From positions 62,001 to 126,000 of IMG/VR virus record IMGVR_UViG_3300031873_000001: a DNA stretch of 64,000 nucleotides. One strand, given 5' to 3'. The notes beneath the pieces are model-generated. The model had not been told where the DNA came from. It saw only the letters and a program-made list of their open reading frames with translations, and ran no database searches. The stretch is from a virus. Positions within the stretch are counted from its first letter, which is position 1; each line of letters opens with the position of its first letter. Shown one piece after another: positions 15,218 to 23,376 of the stretch. Position numbers and translations under genes: made by a program.

Positions 15218-15963
15218 TACCCGAAGATAAAAAGGGACCTTACGCTCGAGCTGGAATACCGAAGGACTTTTGGGAAGCGGATATTTCCCAAGTCCCTGAG
15301 TCCGATCCAAACCCGGAGATAGACCTTTCTTATCGTAAGGCTGTTGCTGGCTACAAAGGAGATCTTCCCAGGATGGTTTCCGAGGGGTTAGGGTTGTGTC
15401 TTTATGGTCCAGCCAAGAGTGGGAAAACGTTTCTTGGATGTATTCTACTCAAGGAAGCCTTTGATAAAGGGAAACTTATTTACCGTGTAACGTTAGAAAA
15501 CTTAACCGAGAATGGTAAGAACACTTTTAATGATGCCTGCACCATTAGCGAGAGAGCTAGGGAGGTAAATGTCCTTCTCTTGGATGATGTTTTTCTTCAT
15601 GAGAAGGAGCTTCCTGCGCCTCAGGCTATAGTCCTTCGGACCATCCTGAAGTATAGGAATCTCGAGCGTAGAACGACGATTCTGGTAATTCAGGGTGATC
15701 TCGAAGAGGTCGTAGAGAAGGACACCCAAACCGGAGAAGTGATAAGGGAGGTCGACCCCGAGACCGGAAAAGAGATAAAGCGATACCGATTTAAGAACGT
15801 TTCTGATGCAGATCAAAAAGATATAGTGGAGGCAATGAAAATGGTGAAGGTGGCCGCCTACGACTACGGGGAAGCGAAGGTGAAGGAGAAGGAGAGGAAG
15901 ATGGATGCCTACATTGAGGAGGGGCTGAAAAACTTAGAGAACAATAATAAGCCTGCTTCTTAG
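15214..15963 (+). CDS. DnaC/IstB-like helicase loader ATPase
   Basis: 249 aa AAA+ protein. Walker A is LYGPAKSGKTFLG, Walker B is VLLLDDVFL, followed by a sensor-like strand (RRTTILVIQGD). DnaC-like proteins load the hexameric helicase, which is the next gene. The C-terminus is a basic coiled coil. Confidence 0.8.
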   Translation: MIPEDKKGPYARAGIPKDFWEADISQVPESDPNPEIDLSYRKAVAGYKGDLPRMVSEGLGLCLYGPAKSGKTFLGCILLKEAFDKGKLIYRVTLENLTENGKNTFNDACTISERAREVNVLLLDDVFLHEKELPAPQAIVLRTILKYRNLERRTTILVIQGDLEEVVEKDTQTGEVIREVDPETGKEIKRYRFKNVSDADQKDIVEAMKMVKVAAYDYGEAKVKEKERKMDAYIEEGLKNLENNNKPAS

Positions 15964-15995
15964 GTCCACTTAACAATTCCCGTTTAAAAGAAACG

Positions 15996-17255
15996 ATGGC
16001 GCAATCTATCCCCAAGATTGACATTCTGTTTCTAAGCAGTCTTATCCTTGCAGGGAAGGCTGGCTTTCTTGATGCTCGGGAGAAGGGGATCAATGACGAC
16101 CTTCTCTCGGGAAATGCTAAGGATGTCTGGGCGTTCATCGAGCGATATTACGCCGAGCACGGGAATACTCCCAACAAAGAAATCGTAAGAGTCGAAACTG
16201 GGTTTGTCACCCAACGAATAGGAGAGGAAGGCGACCTCTCCTACTTCATTGAGGAGGTGTGGAAGAGGCTCTTGCAGAACCTCCTCAAGAACAGGCTCCG
16301 GGACGTCGCCCGGGAGCTCGATACCTTCAAGCCGAGGGAAGCCTTTACCAAGCTTGAAGAGGTTATCACGGAGATTAGGCGGTCGGGGAGCGCTAGGGGG
16401 CTCGTGGACAACCTCATGAACTACGGGGATAAAGTTCGGGAGGACTACGAGAGGGCGAAGAACGGGGTCCTGGGGGTCTGCACTCCGTGGGGGACGGTCA
16501 ACCAGATCACGATGGGGTTTCAGGAGGCTGACCTCGCGACCTTCGTGGCAAGGACGAGCATCGGGAAGACTTGGCTTCTCCTGATTATGGCGCATCACGC
16601 TTGGAGGGATGGAAAGAACGTCCTCTTTGTGACGACGGAGATGGCCCGGCCAAAGATCGCCCTCCGCTTCGTGTCCCTCTATCTCCGGATCGCCTACGGG
16701 AAGCTCCGCAGGGGCCGGCTCGGGGAATACGGAGAGCCCCTGTTGTGGGAAGGGCTTGAACGTCTAAGAACCGAGCGCCCGTTCCACATTCTCGGTGACG
16801 TCTTCAACGTCGACATCTCCACGATCGATGCCGCCATCGAAAGGGTGAGGCCGGACATTGTGTTCGTGGACGGACTCTATCTAGTGAAGGCGACGGGTAA
16901 GGATCGGTTTGATAGGGTTTCCAATGTGGCCGATGAATTTAAGAGGATGGCTCATCACTGGAAGATGCCGATCATCGTGTCCACGCAGTTCAACCGGAGC
17001 GTTCCGCAGAACGCCCGTAGGGCAGACCTCACGTCAATGGCCATGTCCGACGTCGTTAACTTCGACTCCGACTGGGTGTTTGCGGCCTTTCAGGACGACG
17101 ACTTAAAGGACGGTCATAAGATGGCTCTCCTGCCACTTAAGACCCGTGAGAGTGAGGGGAATAAGGAGATCATCATTAACTGGAATTTTAATCACATGGA
17201 CTTTTCGGAAATCCCGATAGAAGGGGGGGTAGAGTTCGAGACTGAACCGCTATGA
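15996..17255 (+). CDS. Replicative DNA helicase, DnaB type
   Basis: 419 aa. A helical N-terminal domain (about 170 residues) is joined to a RecA-fold core: Walker A ARTSIGKTW (about residue 185), then NVLFVTTEM, Walker B IVFVDGLYLV, and the STQFNR motif. It should unwind the fork 5'-3' with the primase encoded next. 4-nt overlap with the primase gene. Confidence 0.85.
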   Translation: MAQSIPKIDILFLSSLILAGKAGFLDAREKGINDDLLSGNAKDVWAFIERYYAEHGNTPNKEIVRVETGFVTQRIGEEGDLSYFIEEVWKRLLQNLLKNRLRDVARELDTFKPREAFTKLEEVITEIRRSGSARGLVDNLMNYGDKVREDYERAKNGVLGVCTPWGTVNQITMGFQEADLATFVARTSIGKTWLLLIMAHHAWRDGKNVLFVTTEMARPKIALRFVSLYLRIAYGKLRRGRLGEYGEPLLWEGLERLRTERPFHILGDVFNVDISTIDAAIERVRPDIVFVDGLYLVKATGKDRFDRVSNVADEFKRMAHHWKMPIIVSTQFNRSVPQNARRADLTSMAMSDVVNFDSDWVFAAFQDDDLKDGHKMALLPLKTRESEGNKEIIINWNFNHMDFSEIPIEGGVEFETEPL

Positions 17256-18361
17256 AATACGAAAACGTAATGGAACTTCTCAGGACGTTGGATTGCCGGG
17301 GGATCGAGGTGACCAACCCGAAGGGATGGATCAGGGCGTCCTGTCCGTTCGCCCCGTACTCGCATTCTAAGGGGACGGATGTTCATCCATCGTTCGGAAT
17401 CAAGGTCCAGGAGGACGGTTATTCGTCGTTTAAGTGCTACTCCTGTGGGAGGATGGGGTCGTTGATGCTCTTGGCTCACGATATCTCCGTTTTTGATCGG
17501 AGTAAGCTTCCCATCCGGCAGTTCGTTATCGAAAAGGAAGTGAAGCCGACCGAGGAGAACATCGCGGGCAGGGTTCCGGACGGGGACTCGAAGTTTGATC
17601 CCATGCGGGGTGTGTTTAGCCCCGTGCCAACGGAGGGTGTCGTGTTTCCCAAGCCTCTTGGGAAGTCAGCAGAGGACTACGTGGAGTCCTGTGCGGGGCA
17701 GGCCCACAAATCCGTGATCGCCCGGGGGATCCCGAAGGAGATCATGAAGCTCTACAACATCGGCTACGATGCGAAGGAGCGTAAGACCCTCTTCCCGATC
17801 TACGACTGGGGAGGGAATCTCGTCGGGATCCTGCGACGGTCTGTCGATCGCAAGGAGTTCGGGTTCAACGTGGGGTTTAAGCGGAGCGTGTTCTATGGGG
17901 AGAGGGAGTTCACTTCAAGCCCCATCGAACGGGAGCCCTTCAACATCGTGTTCATCGTGGAGGGGCCATTTGACGTCATGTATCTCCGGGCTCTCGGCTT
18001 CAATGCCATCGGGCTCTTCGGTAAGGAATGCACGAGGGAGCAGTTAACGAAGCTCGATGAGATGAGGCTGTTCGGGGAGAGGTTATTCTTTAACCCCTAC
18101 ATATTTTTGGATGGGGATACGGTCCAGGCCAACGCCACGGCTACGGAGAAGCTCGTCCGGATATTTGAACCGCACTTTCCCGTCTACACCATTAAGACAC
18201 CAGAAGGGAGGGATCCAGACCAATTCACAAAAGAAGAGATTGAGAAGCTGATCACCGACGCAGAGTTCCGAGGATGGGAGACAGAGCCCCCGGCGCCGAA
18301 AGCACAGGCGGCACAGGTGGGTGAGCAACAAACCTTAACGCCAACAGAGGAGAAGAAATGA
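17252..18361 (+). CDS. DNA primase (CHC2 zinc finger plus Toprim)
   Basis: 369 aa. N-terminal zinc finger: CPFAPYSHSKG with C/H ligands, then CYSCGR. Toprim domain: IVEGPFDVMYL (the catalytic Glu) and IFLDGD (the DxD). Makes RNA primers for replication. Located between helicase and SSB-like genes in a compact operon. Confidence 0.85.
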   Translation: MKYENVMELLRTLDCRGIEVTNPKGWIRASCPFAPYSHSKGTDVHPSFGIKVQEDGYSSFKCYSCGRMGSLMLLAHDISVFDRSKLPIRQFVIEKEVKPTEENIAGRVPDGDSKFDPMRGVFSPVPTEGVVFPKPLGKSAEDYVESCAGQAHKSVIARGIPKEIMKLYNIGYDAKERKTLFPIYDWGGNLVGILRRSVDRKEFGFNVGFKRSVFYGEREFTSSPIEREPFNIVFIVEGPFDVMYLRALGFNAIGLFGKECTREQLTKLDEMRLFGERLFFNPYIFLDGDTVQANATATEKLVRIFEPHFPVYTIKTPEGRDPDQFTKEEIEKLITDAEFRGWETEPPAPKAQAAQVGEQQTLTPTEEKK

Positions 18362-19071
18362 GTGAATGGTATAAGCGAGGATTCGGAGGCCTCGACGAGT
18401 CGAGGAGAGCCCGTGTGTTCCGGTTCGGGATCCGGTTGGACAGGGGGATCGTCCAGGCCGGACGTCCGCAGAACGTAACCAAGAAGATTCTCTTCTTGGA
18501 TGACGAGCCGTTCTGCTTCTACGAACACTCCGTCAATCTGGGGGCGTCTCCGGCCACCCCGGATTGGCAACACTACACCTGCGGGGCAGACACTTACGGA
18601 CAGTGCCCTCTCTGCAACCCGGCCTTGAAGTGCAGTCCCTGGTATAAGGGGGTCTTCACGATCGTGGATCTCGAGGCTTGGAAGGCGAGGGATACCGGGG
18701 AGATAGTTCGGAACGTCCGGATGCTGTTCGTGGCCTCCGTAGAGCCCCTTGAGCTCTTGAGGCTGAAGAAGGGAACGAACGGGCTGAGGAACTGCCTCTA
18801 CAACGTCACGAGGGTGGACACCGGGACCGGCAAGTCGTCCGTGGTCGGGAGCGTCTTTGACTTCGTGGGAACGGTGACCGATCTGGCGCCCTACGCCGAC
18901 GGTCGGCGCAACATGCCTACGCCGTATAACTACGAGGATATTTTCAGACCGCTTCCTGTGGATACCCTTATCCGGGTAGCCGCACGAGTGGGCGGACCCC
19001 GGTTGATCGAAGATCCTCCGGAGACTGAGGCGCATCCGGAAACCACGCAGGACCAACCCGTCCGGTTTTAA
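18358..19071 (+). CDS. Zinc-containing ssDNA-binding-like protein
   Basis: 237 aa. A Cys cluster (CGADTYGQCPLC, then C) followed by long beta-strand segments (FTIVDLEAW, VRMLFVASVEPLELL, VFDFVGTV) recalls T4 gp32-like and other phage SSBs with structural zinc. Placement between primase and helicase supports a role at the fork. A true SSB of bacterial type is also present at 46773. Confidence 0.55.
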   Translation: MSEWYKRGFGGLDESRRARVFRFGIRLDRGIVQAGRPQNVTKKILFLDDEPFCFYEHSVNLGASPATPDWQHYTCGADTYGQCPLCNPALKCSPWYKGVFTIVDLEAWKARDTGEIVRNVRMLFVASVEPLELLRLKKGTNGLRNCLYNVTRVDTGTGKSSVVGSVFDFVGTVTDLAPYADGRRNMPTPYNYEDIFRPLPVDTLIRVAARVGGPRLIEDPPETEAHPETTQDQPVRF

Positions 19072-19098
19072 CCAACCCGAAGGTCTGTCGAGGGTCGC

Positions 19099-20556
19099 AT
19101 GCCCCGAAAAGTTATAATCAGCGATATGGCATGGCTCGAGCTCAAGACGCTCGATCCACTGCTTATCCACCGGCTCAAGAACGAGCTGACGATCTACCCG
19201 CATGTTTCTCCCCGGTTCAAGCCTGCGGCTAAGGACTACCATCCGATCATCCTGTGGAAGGAGGATCGGGGGTTCTTAGGCGTTCCTCGGGCTTACTTCC
19301 TGCAGAGGGCTAAGACCCTCTACGATATCGAATGGAAGGTGTCCGATGGGGGGAACTTGTCTCGGAGGATCGTAAATAAGTTTGCCCCAAACATGAGGGA
19401 GGAGCAGGGGCCGGTGGTGCAGGCGGCTCTCGACAGACTTCAAGGGAAGGGAGATATCTCATTTACGATTGGGGGAATCATCCGTTGCCGGAAGGGGTTC
19501 GGGAAGACCCTTCTCGGATTGGAGGTGGCCTATCGTCTTGGGATGAGGACGCTGATTATCGTGCAGACGAATCTCCTGGCCGCACAGTGGGAGAGGGCGA
19601 TCAAGGAGTGGTATCCCGGGGCGAAGATTGGCAAGATCCAGGGGAAGGATATTGATTACAACAAGAAGGACTTCACAGTCGCCATGCTTCAGACGCTTCT
19701 CGAATCGCACTCGAGAAAATTCACACCTCTCTTCTACTGGGAGTTCGGGACGGTCATTACGGACGAGGTAAACCGACTGGGGGCCCCGGAGTGGTCCAGA
19801 GTTGCTCCAATGTTCAAGTGCAAATACCGGATCGGGCTCACGGCAACCCTCGATCGGTTCGATCACTGTGAGAAGGTCTTTCTTTACCACATCGGGCAGA
19901 TCATAGCCGGGACGTCGGAGGAGCAGGATGCCGAAGCCTTGCAACCTAAAATCCTGCGTGTCTTTACGGACTTCGAGATTTTTAGGTCGTCGGGCTTTGA
20001 CCCCGACAGGATGTCCAGGGATACCCTTCTTAAGCCGCTCGTCCGGGATGGGGAGAGGAGTAATTTGATCGTTCGGAAGATCATGGAGGCTTACGAGAAG
20101 GATAGAAATATCCTCGTCCTAACCGAGCGGCTAGAGCAGATTAAGATTCTGATGGAGCTTTTGAAGCAAGCCCTTTTGCTTAGGGGGAGTGAGACTTCGG
20201 AGGTCGGCGTTATGATCGGGGGGATGAAGATCGATGAGATTGAGAAGTCCTCCCTCTGTCGGATAATCCTGGCGACGTTCCAATACTTTTCAGTCGGAGG
20301 GGATGTCCCCCGGCTCGATACCCTTTTCTTCGCCACGCCCAAGATCGGAATCGACCAGAGCATCGGGCGTATCCTTCGGGAGATGCCGGAGAAAGTTTTG
20401 GATGATCACCACACGCCAATAGTAGTGGATTTTTGTGATTGGAGAATGCCTGTCTTTAGGAAAGATGCTATTCGGCGTATGAGTTATTATAGGGAACATG
20501 GATGGGTTGTGGGAGATACTAATAAACCTAAATCTTTTGGGGGTGAATCATGTTAA
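19099..20556 (+). CDS. SF2 helicase (UvsW/SNF2-related)
   Basis: 485 aa. Walker A CRKGFGKTLLGLE (about residue 131), then TLIIVQTNLLAAQW, Walker B TDEVNRLG (DEVN instead of DExH), GLTATLDR, and C-terminal motifs VLTERLEQ and QSIGRILRE. Likely branch migration or recombination-dependent replication. The last 45 codons are AT-rich and recoded; an older version of the same end survives downstream of the HNH gene at 21133. Confidence 0.8.
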   Translation: MPRKVIISDMAWLELKTLDPLLIHRLKNELTIYPHVSPRFKPAAKDYHPIILWKEDRGFLGVPRAYFLQRAKTLYDIEWKVSDGGNLSRRIVNKFAPNMREEQGPVVQAALDRLQGKGDISFTIGGIIRCRKGFGKTLLGLEVAYRLGMRTLIIVQTNLLAAQWERAIKEWYPGAKIGKIQGKDIDYNKKDFTVAMLQTLLESHSRKFTPLFYWEFGTVITDEVNRLGAPEWSRVAPMFKCKYRIGLTATLDRFDHCEKVFLYHIGQIIAGTSEEQDAEALQPKILRVFTDFEIFRSSGFDPDRMSRDTLLKPLVRDGERSNLIVRKIMEAYEKDRNILVLTERLEQIKILMELLKQALLLRGSETSEVGVMIGGMKIDEIEKSSLCRIILATFQYFSVGGDVPRLDTLFFATPKIGIDQSIGRILREMPEKVLDDHHTPIVVDFCDWRMPVFRKDAIRRMSYYREHGWVVGDTNKPKSFGGESC

Positions 20557-21134
20557 GTGATAAACCGTCGAGAGGACTTGAATGGTGGAAGGGATTATCC
20601 CTTAAGAGAAGGAGGGAATATTTGAGAAAACATAGAAGTTATATAAAGATTCTTAAGGAGAAAGGATTATGCATAGATGATGGTAGGGAAAAAGTGGTTG
20701 AGGGGCATCTGGTGTGCGCTAGACATCTCCGGCTTAGACGCTTAAGGGGTCGGAAACGCTACCAAGACTTTACACCCGCCCAAAAGAGGTCGCACTATCT
20801 CGGGAATGTAAAGTATAGGAAAGACAATAAGGAGAGGCTCGCTGAAATTCGGAACCAGCGGAAGCGAGAAGTTAAGCGGGAAACTCTTAACGCCTATGGC
20901 GGAAAATGCATTTGTTGTGGGGAGGCCCGGTTAGAATTTTTGACTCTTCATCACGTGGATGGAGGTGGGGCCAAGCACAGGAAGAAAATCGGTTCTTGGT
21001 CTCGGGGTGGAGCATTTTATAGGTGGCTGAAGAAGAGAAGGTTCCCCAAGGTTCCCCGGCTTGTTGTGGAGTGTATGAATTGTCATTTAGCTATAGATCA
21101 ATATGGGTATTGCCCCCACAAGAAAAAGACGTGA
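20550..21134 (+). CDS. HNH homing endonuclease at the helicase 3' end
   Basis: 194 aa. Zinc/HNH residues: CICCGE, LTLHHVDG, then ECMNCHLAIDQYGYCPH. A very basic N-terminal half. The AT-rich composition starts inside the end of the helicase gene and continues through this gene, marking one imported segment. Immediately downstream lies the displaced original helicase end. Confidence 0.85.
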   Translation: MLSDKPSRGLEWWKGLSLKRRREYLRKHRSYIKILKEKGLCIDDGREKVVEGHLVCARHLRLRRLRGRKRYQDFTPAQKRSHYLGNVKYRKDNKERLAEIRNQRKREVKRETLNAYGGKCICCGEARLEFLTLHHVDGGGAKHRKKIGSWSRGGAFYRWLKKRRFPKVPRLVVECMNCHLAIDQYGYCPHKKKT

Positions 21135-21255
21135 CTTCGTCGACTGGCGAATGCCCGTTTACAGGAAAGACGCTATCCGAAGATCTGAATATTACCGGGA
21201 GCACGGTTGGGTAATTGGGGATACCGGGAAGCCAAAATCTTGGGGTGGCGCCTAA
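21133..21255 (+). pseudogene. Displaced original C-terminus of the SF2 helicase
   Basis: Without a start codon, this frame encodes DFVDWRMPVYRKDAIRR...YYREHGWVIGDTGKPKSWGGA and then TAA. The working helicase ends with DFCDWRMPVFRKDAIRR...YYREHGWVVGDTNKPKSFGG. The remnant has the GC-rich codon choice of the phage; the working copy is AT-rich, like the endonuclease. Confidence 0.9.
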
Positions 21256-21259
21256 CCTC

Positions 21260-21288
21260 TTGACAATTACTTTGGAATCCGCTATAAT
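21260..21288 (+). promoter_or_regulatory. Sigma-70 type promoter (family copy 2)
   Basis: TTGACA (21260-21265), 17 nt, TATAAT (21283-21288). Shares TTGACAATTACTTTGGAA with the promoter at 42432. Starts the methyltransferase pair. Confidence 0.9.
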
Positions 21289-21297
21289 ACTTCTGTC

Positions 21298-22152
21298 ATG
21301 AGCCTCTATTTCACAGCTAGGGATCAGAAGGTTTATCACGGGGACTTCCTTAAGGCGAAGGACGTTCCTGCAGGGTCGGTCGATCTGATAGTTACGTCAC
21401 CGCCGTATAACGTCGGGATTAACTACTCCGGCCACGAGGACAACCTTCCCTACGATGAGTTCCTCAAGTTCAGCGAGACCTGGATGGCGAAGTGTTTCCG
21501 GTTGGCGAAAGACGATTGCCGTTTCTGTTTGAACGTGCCGTTCAACACGCACAAGTGGGGGCATCGGGGGACGCTGGCCGACTTCACTTGGCTCGCCCAG
21601 AAGGTCGGTTGGCTGTATCACTCGACCGTCGTGTGGAACAAGCAGGCAGTTCCAAGCCGGACAGCCTGGGGATCGTGGATGTCAGCGAGTGCCCCGCACA
21701 TCCTTCAACCTGCGGAGGCCATCGTCGTCCTCTACAAGAAGAACTGGGCGAAGAACAAAGCGGGGGAGTCGAATATCACCCGGGAGGAGTTCATTGAATG
21801 GACGATCGGGATCTGGAACATCGGAGGGGAGGATCCCGCAGTGGCCGGACACCCGGCGCCTTTTCCCGTCGAGCTTCCCCGAAGGTGTATGCGCCTCTTG
21901 AGCTACGTCGGGGACACCGTGCTGGATCCCTTCGTCGGATCGGGGACGACTCTGGTGGCCTGCGCGCTCGATCGACGAATAGGGATCGGCTTCGAGAAAG
22001 ACGTTGCTTACTGTGAGGTCACAAAGAATAGACTGGTTCGGGACGGGATGGTTTTGCAGGAGGGTCTATTCGATCATCTCGAACGTGGGGAGACCTGCTT
22101 TCTGAAAACCAAACCGCAGGGGACGTTCCTCGAGGAGCTAGAGTTTGAGTAG
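21298..22152 (+). CDS. DNA amino-methyltransferase 1
   Basis: 284 aa. TSPPYNVG is the catalytic motif IV of N4-cytosine/N6-adenine beta-class enzymes, and DPFVGSGTT near residue 210 binds SAM. Short leader after a consensus promoter. No restriction partner is seen; it probably protects phage DNA. Confidence 0.85.
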   Translation: MSLYFTARDQKVYHGDFLKAKDVPAGSVDLIVTSPPYNVGINYSGHEDNLPYDEFLKFSETWMAKCFRLAKDDCRFCLNVPFNTHKWGHRGTLADFTWLAQKVGWLYHSTVVWNKQAVPSRTAWGSWMSASAPHILQPAEAIVVLYKKNWAKNKAGESNITREEFIEWTIGIWNIGGEDPAVAGHPAPFPVELPRRCMRLLSYVGDTVLDPFVGSGTTLVACALDRRIGIGFEKDVAYCEVTKNRLVRDGMVLQEGLFDHLERGETCFLKTKPQGTFLEELEFE

Positions 22153-22978
22153 GGAGTTAATCTCGAAGGTTTACGAAGGTGATTGCCTCGAGGTTCTCCG
22201 GAGCCACGAGGCTGATAAATTCGATCTCATTATGACGTCGCCTCCCTACGCCGATCGCCGGAAGAAAACGTATCAGGGTGTCCCTCCGGAGAAGTATGTG
22301 GAATGGTTTCTCCCCCGCAGTGAGCAGTTCCTGCGGACCCTGAAGCCGACCGGGACGTTCATCTTAAATATCAAGGAGAGTGCGGAGAACGGACAGCGGC
22401 TTACCTACGTCCTCGAATTGATTCTGGCGTTGGTCGATCAGGGATGGCTGTGGACGGAGGAGTTTATCTGGAACAAGGTCTGCTGTTATCCCGGGAAGTG
22501 GCCGAACCGATTCCGGGATGCCTGGGAGCGTCTCCTGCAGTTCAACAAGACGCCGAAGTTCAAGATGTTCCAGGATCGGGTGATGATTCCGGCCAGCGAG
22601 CGGACGGTCACCCGGGCTAAGAAAATGCGGGGCGACGACTACGTCCGGAGGACGAATAAGACGCAGAGCGGATTCGGGTCCAGGATCGCAAACTGGGTTG
22701 GTCGGACGAAGGTCTATCCGACGAACGTTTTGACCCTGCCGACCGAGACGCAGAACCGGATTCACAGTGCCGCATTCCCGCAGGTGCTTCCGGAGTGGTT
22801 TATCACGCTGTTCACGGACGAGTGGGACTGGGTTCTGGATCCGTTTGTGGGGGTTGGGACGACGCTCGATGCGTCGATCAAGCTCAACCGTCATTCGGTG
22901 GGCATCGAATTGAAACCGAGCTATGCGAAGATTGCAGAAGACCATACGCAAAAGTCCAGGGCACTGTTCTTCTTCTAA
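22145..22978 (+). CDS. DNA amino-methyltransferase 2
   Basis: 277 aa, TTG start overlapping the previous gene's end. Motif IV TSPPYAD near residue 30 and SAM-binding DPFVGVGTT near residue 235. A second specificity alongside the first enzyme. The target sequence cannot be read from the protein by eye. Confidence 0.85.
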   Translation: MSRELISKVYEGDCLEVLRSHEADKFDLIMTSPPYADRRKKTYQGVPPEKYVEWFLPRSEQFLRTLKPTGTFILNIKESAENGQRLTYVLELILALVDQGWLWTEEFIWNKVCCYPGKWPNRFRDAWERLLQFNKTPKFKMFQDRVMIPASERTVTRAKKMRGDDYVRRTNKTQSGFGSRIANWVGRTKVYPTNVLTLPTETQNRIHSAAFPQVLPEWFITLFTDEWDWVLDPFVGVGTTLDASIKLNRHSVGIELKPSYAKIAEDHTQKSRALFFF

Positions 22979-23241
22979 GGTGACTTCACTGATGTGCGCC
23001 AGGGTCCAGGTGCTCTACATGATGAGGCCGGGATGTAAAGTGAGGGACCGGATACTGGAAACGCTCGGAGATAATCTCCATAAGGGCGGGATCCTTAGAA
23101 CGTGGAAAGCGTGGGACAGGATAATGGCGATGGTGATTACGTCCATGCGGAGGAGGACAAAACAGCCTCGTCGGGAAGAGCTATTGGGTAGGGTCCTGGA
23201 CGGTATCGAATTTATGCTTCGGAAGAACGGGTATCGCAGAT
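22979..23241. other. Gap between methyltransferase 2 and tRNA-Glu
   Basis: 263 bp. A frame open from about 22992 to 23384 runs through the tRNA and into the next gene, so it is not trusted as a gene. No other structure was noticed. Confidence 0.4.
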
Positions 23242-23317
23242 CGGGGCGTGGTGTAGTCCGGCCTAACACACCTGCCCTTCAAGCAGGCGATCATGGGTTC
23301 AAATCCCATCGCCCCGA
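23242..23317 (+). tRNA. tRNA-Glu (TTC), C33
   Basis: Acceptor CGGGGCG/CGCCCCG; anticodon loop CCTTCAA, so position 33 is C rather than U. T-loop TTCAAAT. CCA is not encoded. The D-arm (GTGGTGTAGTCCGGCC) resembles archaeal tRNA-Glu. It lies apart from the main array. Confidence 0.85.
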
Positions 23318-23376
23318 CAAGGGAGCTATTACAGTCCGGAGCCCACGACGTGCCCGAACCATAATTTTAAACCTGG

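Noticed and set aside
23242-23317. Archaeal virus origin suggested by the archaeal-like D-arm of tRNA-Glu
   Set aside because: Encoded CCA ends, consensus sigma-70 promoters and strong Shine-Dalgarno sites fit a bacterial phage better.
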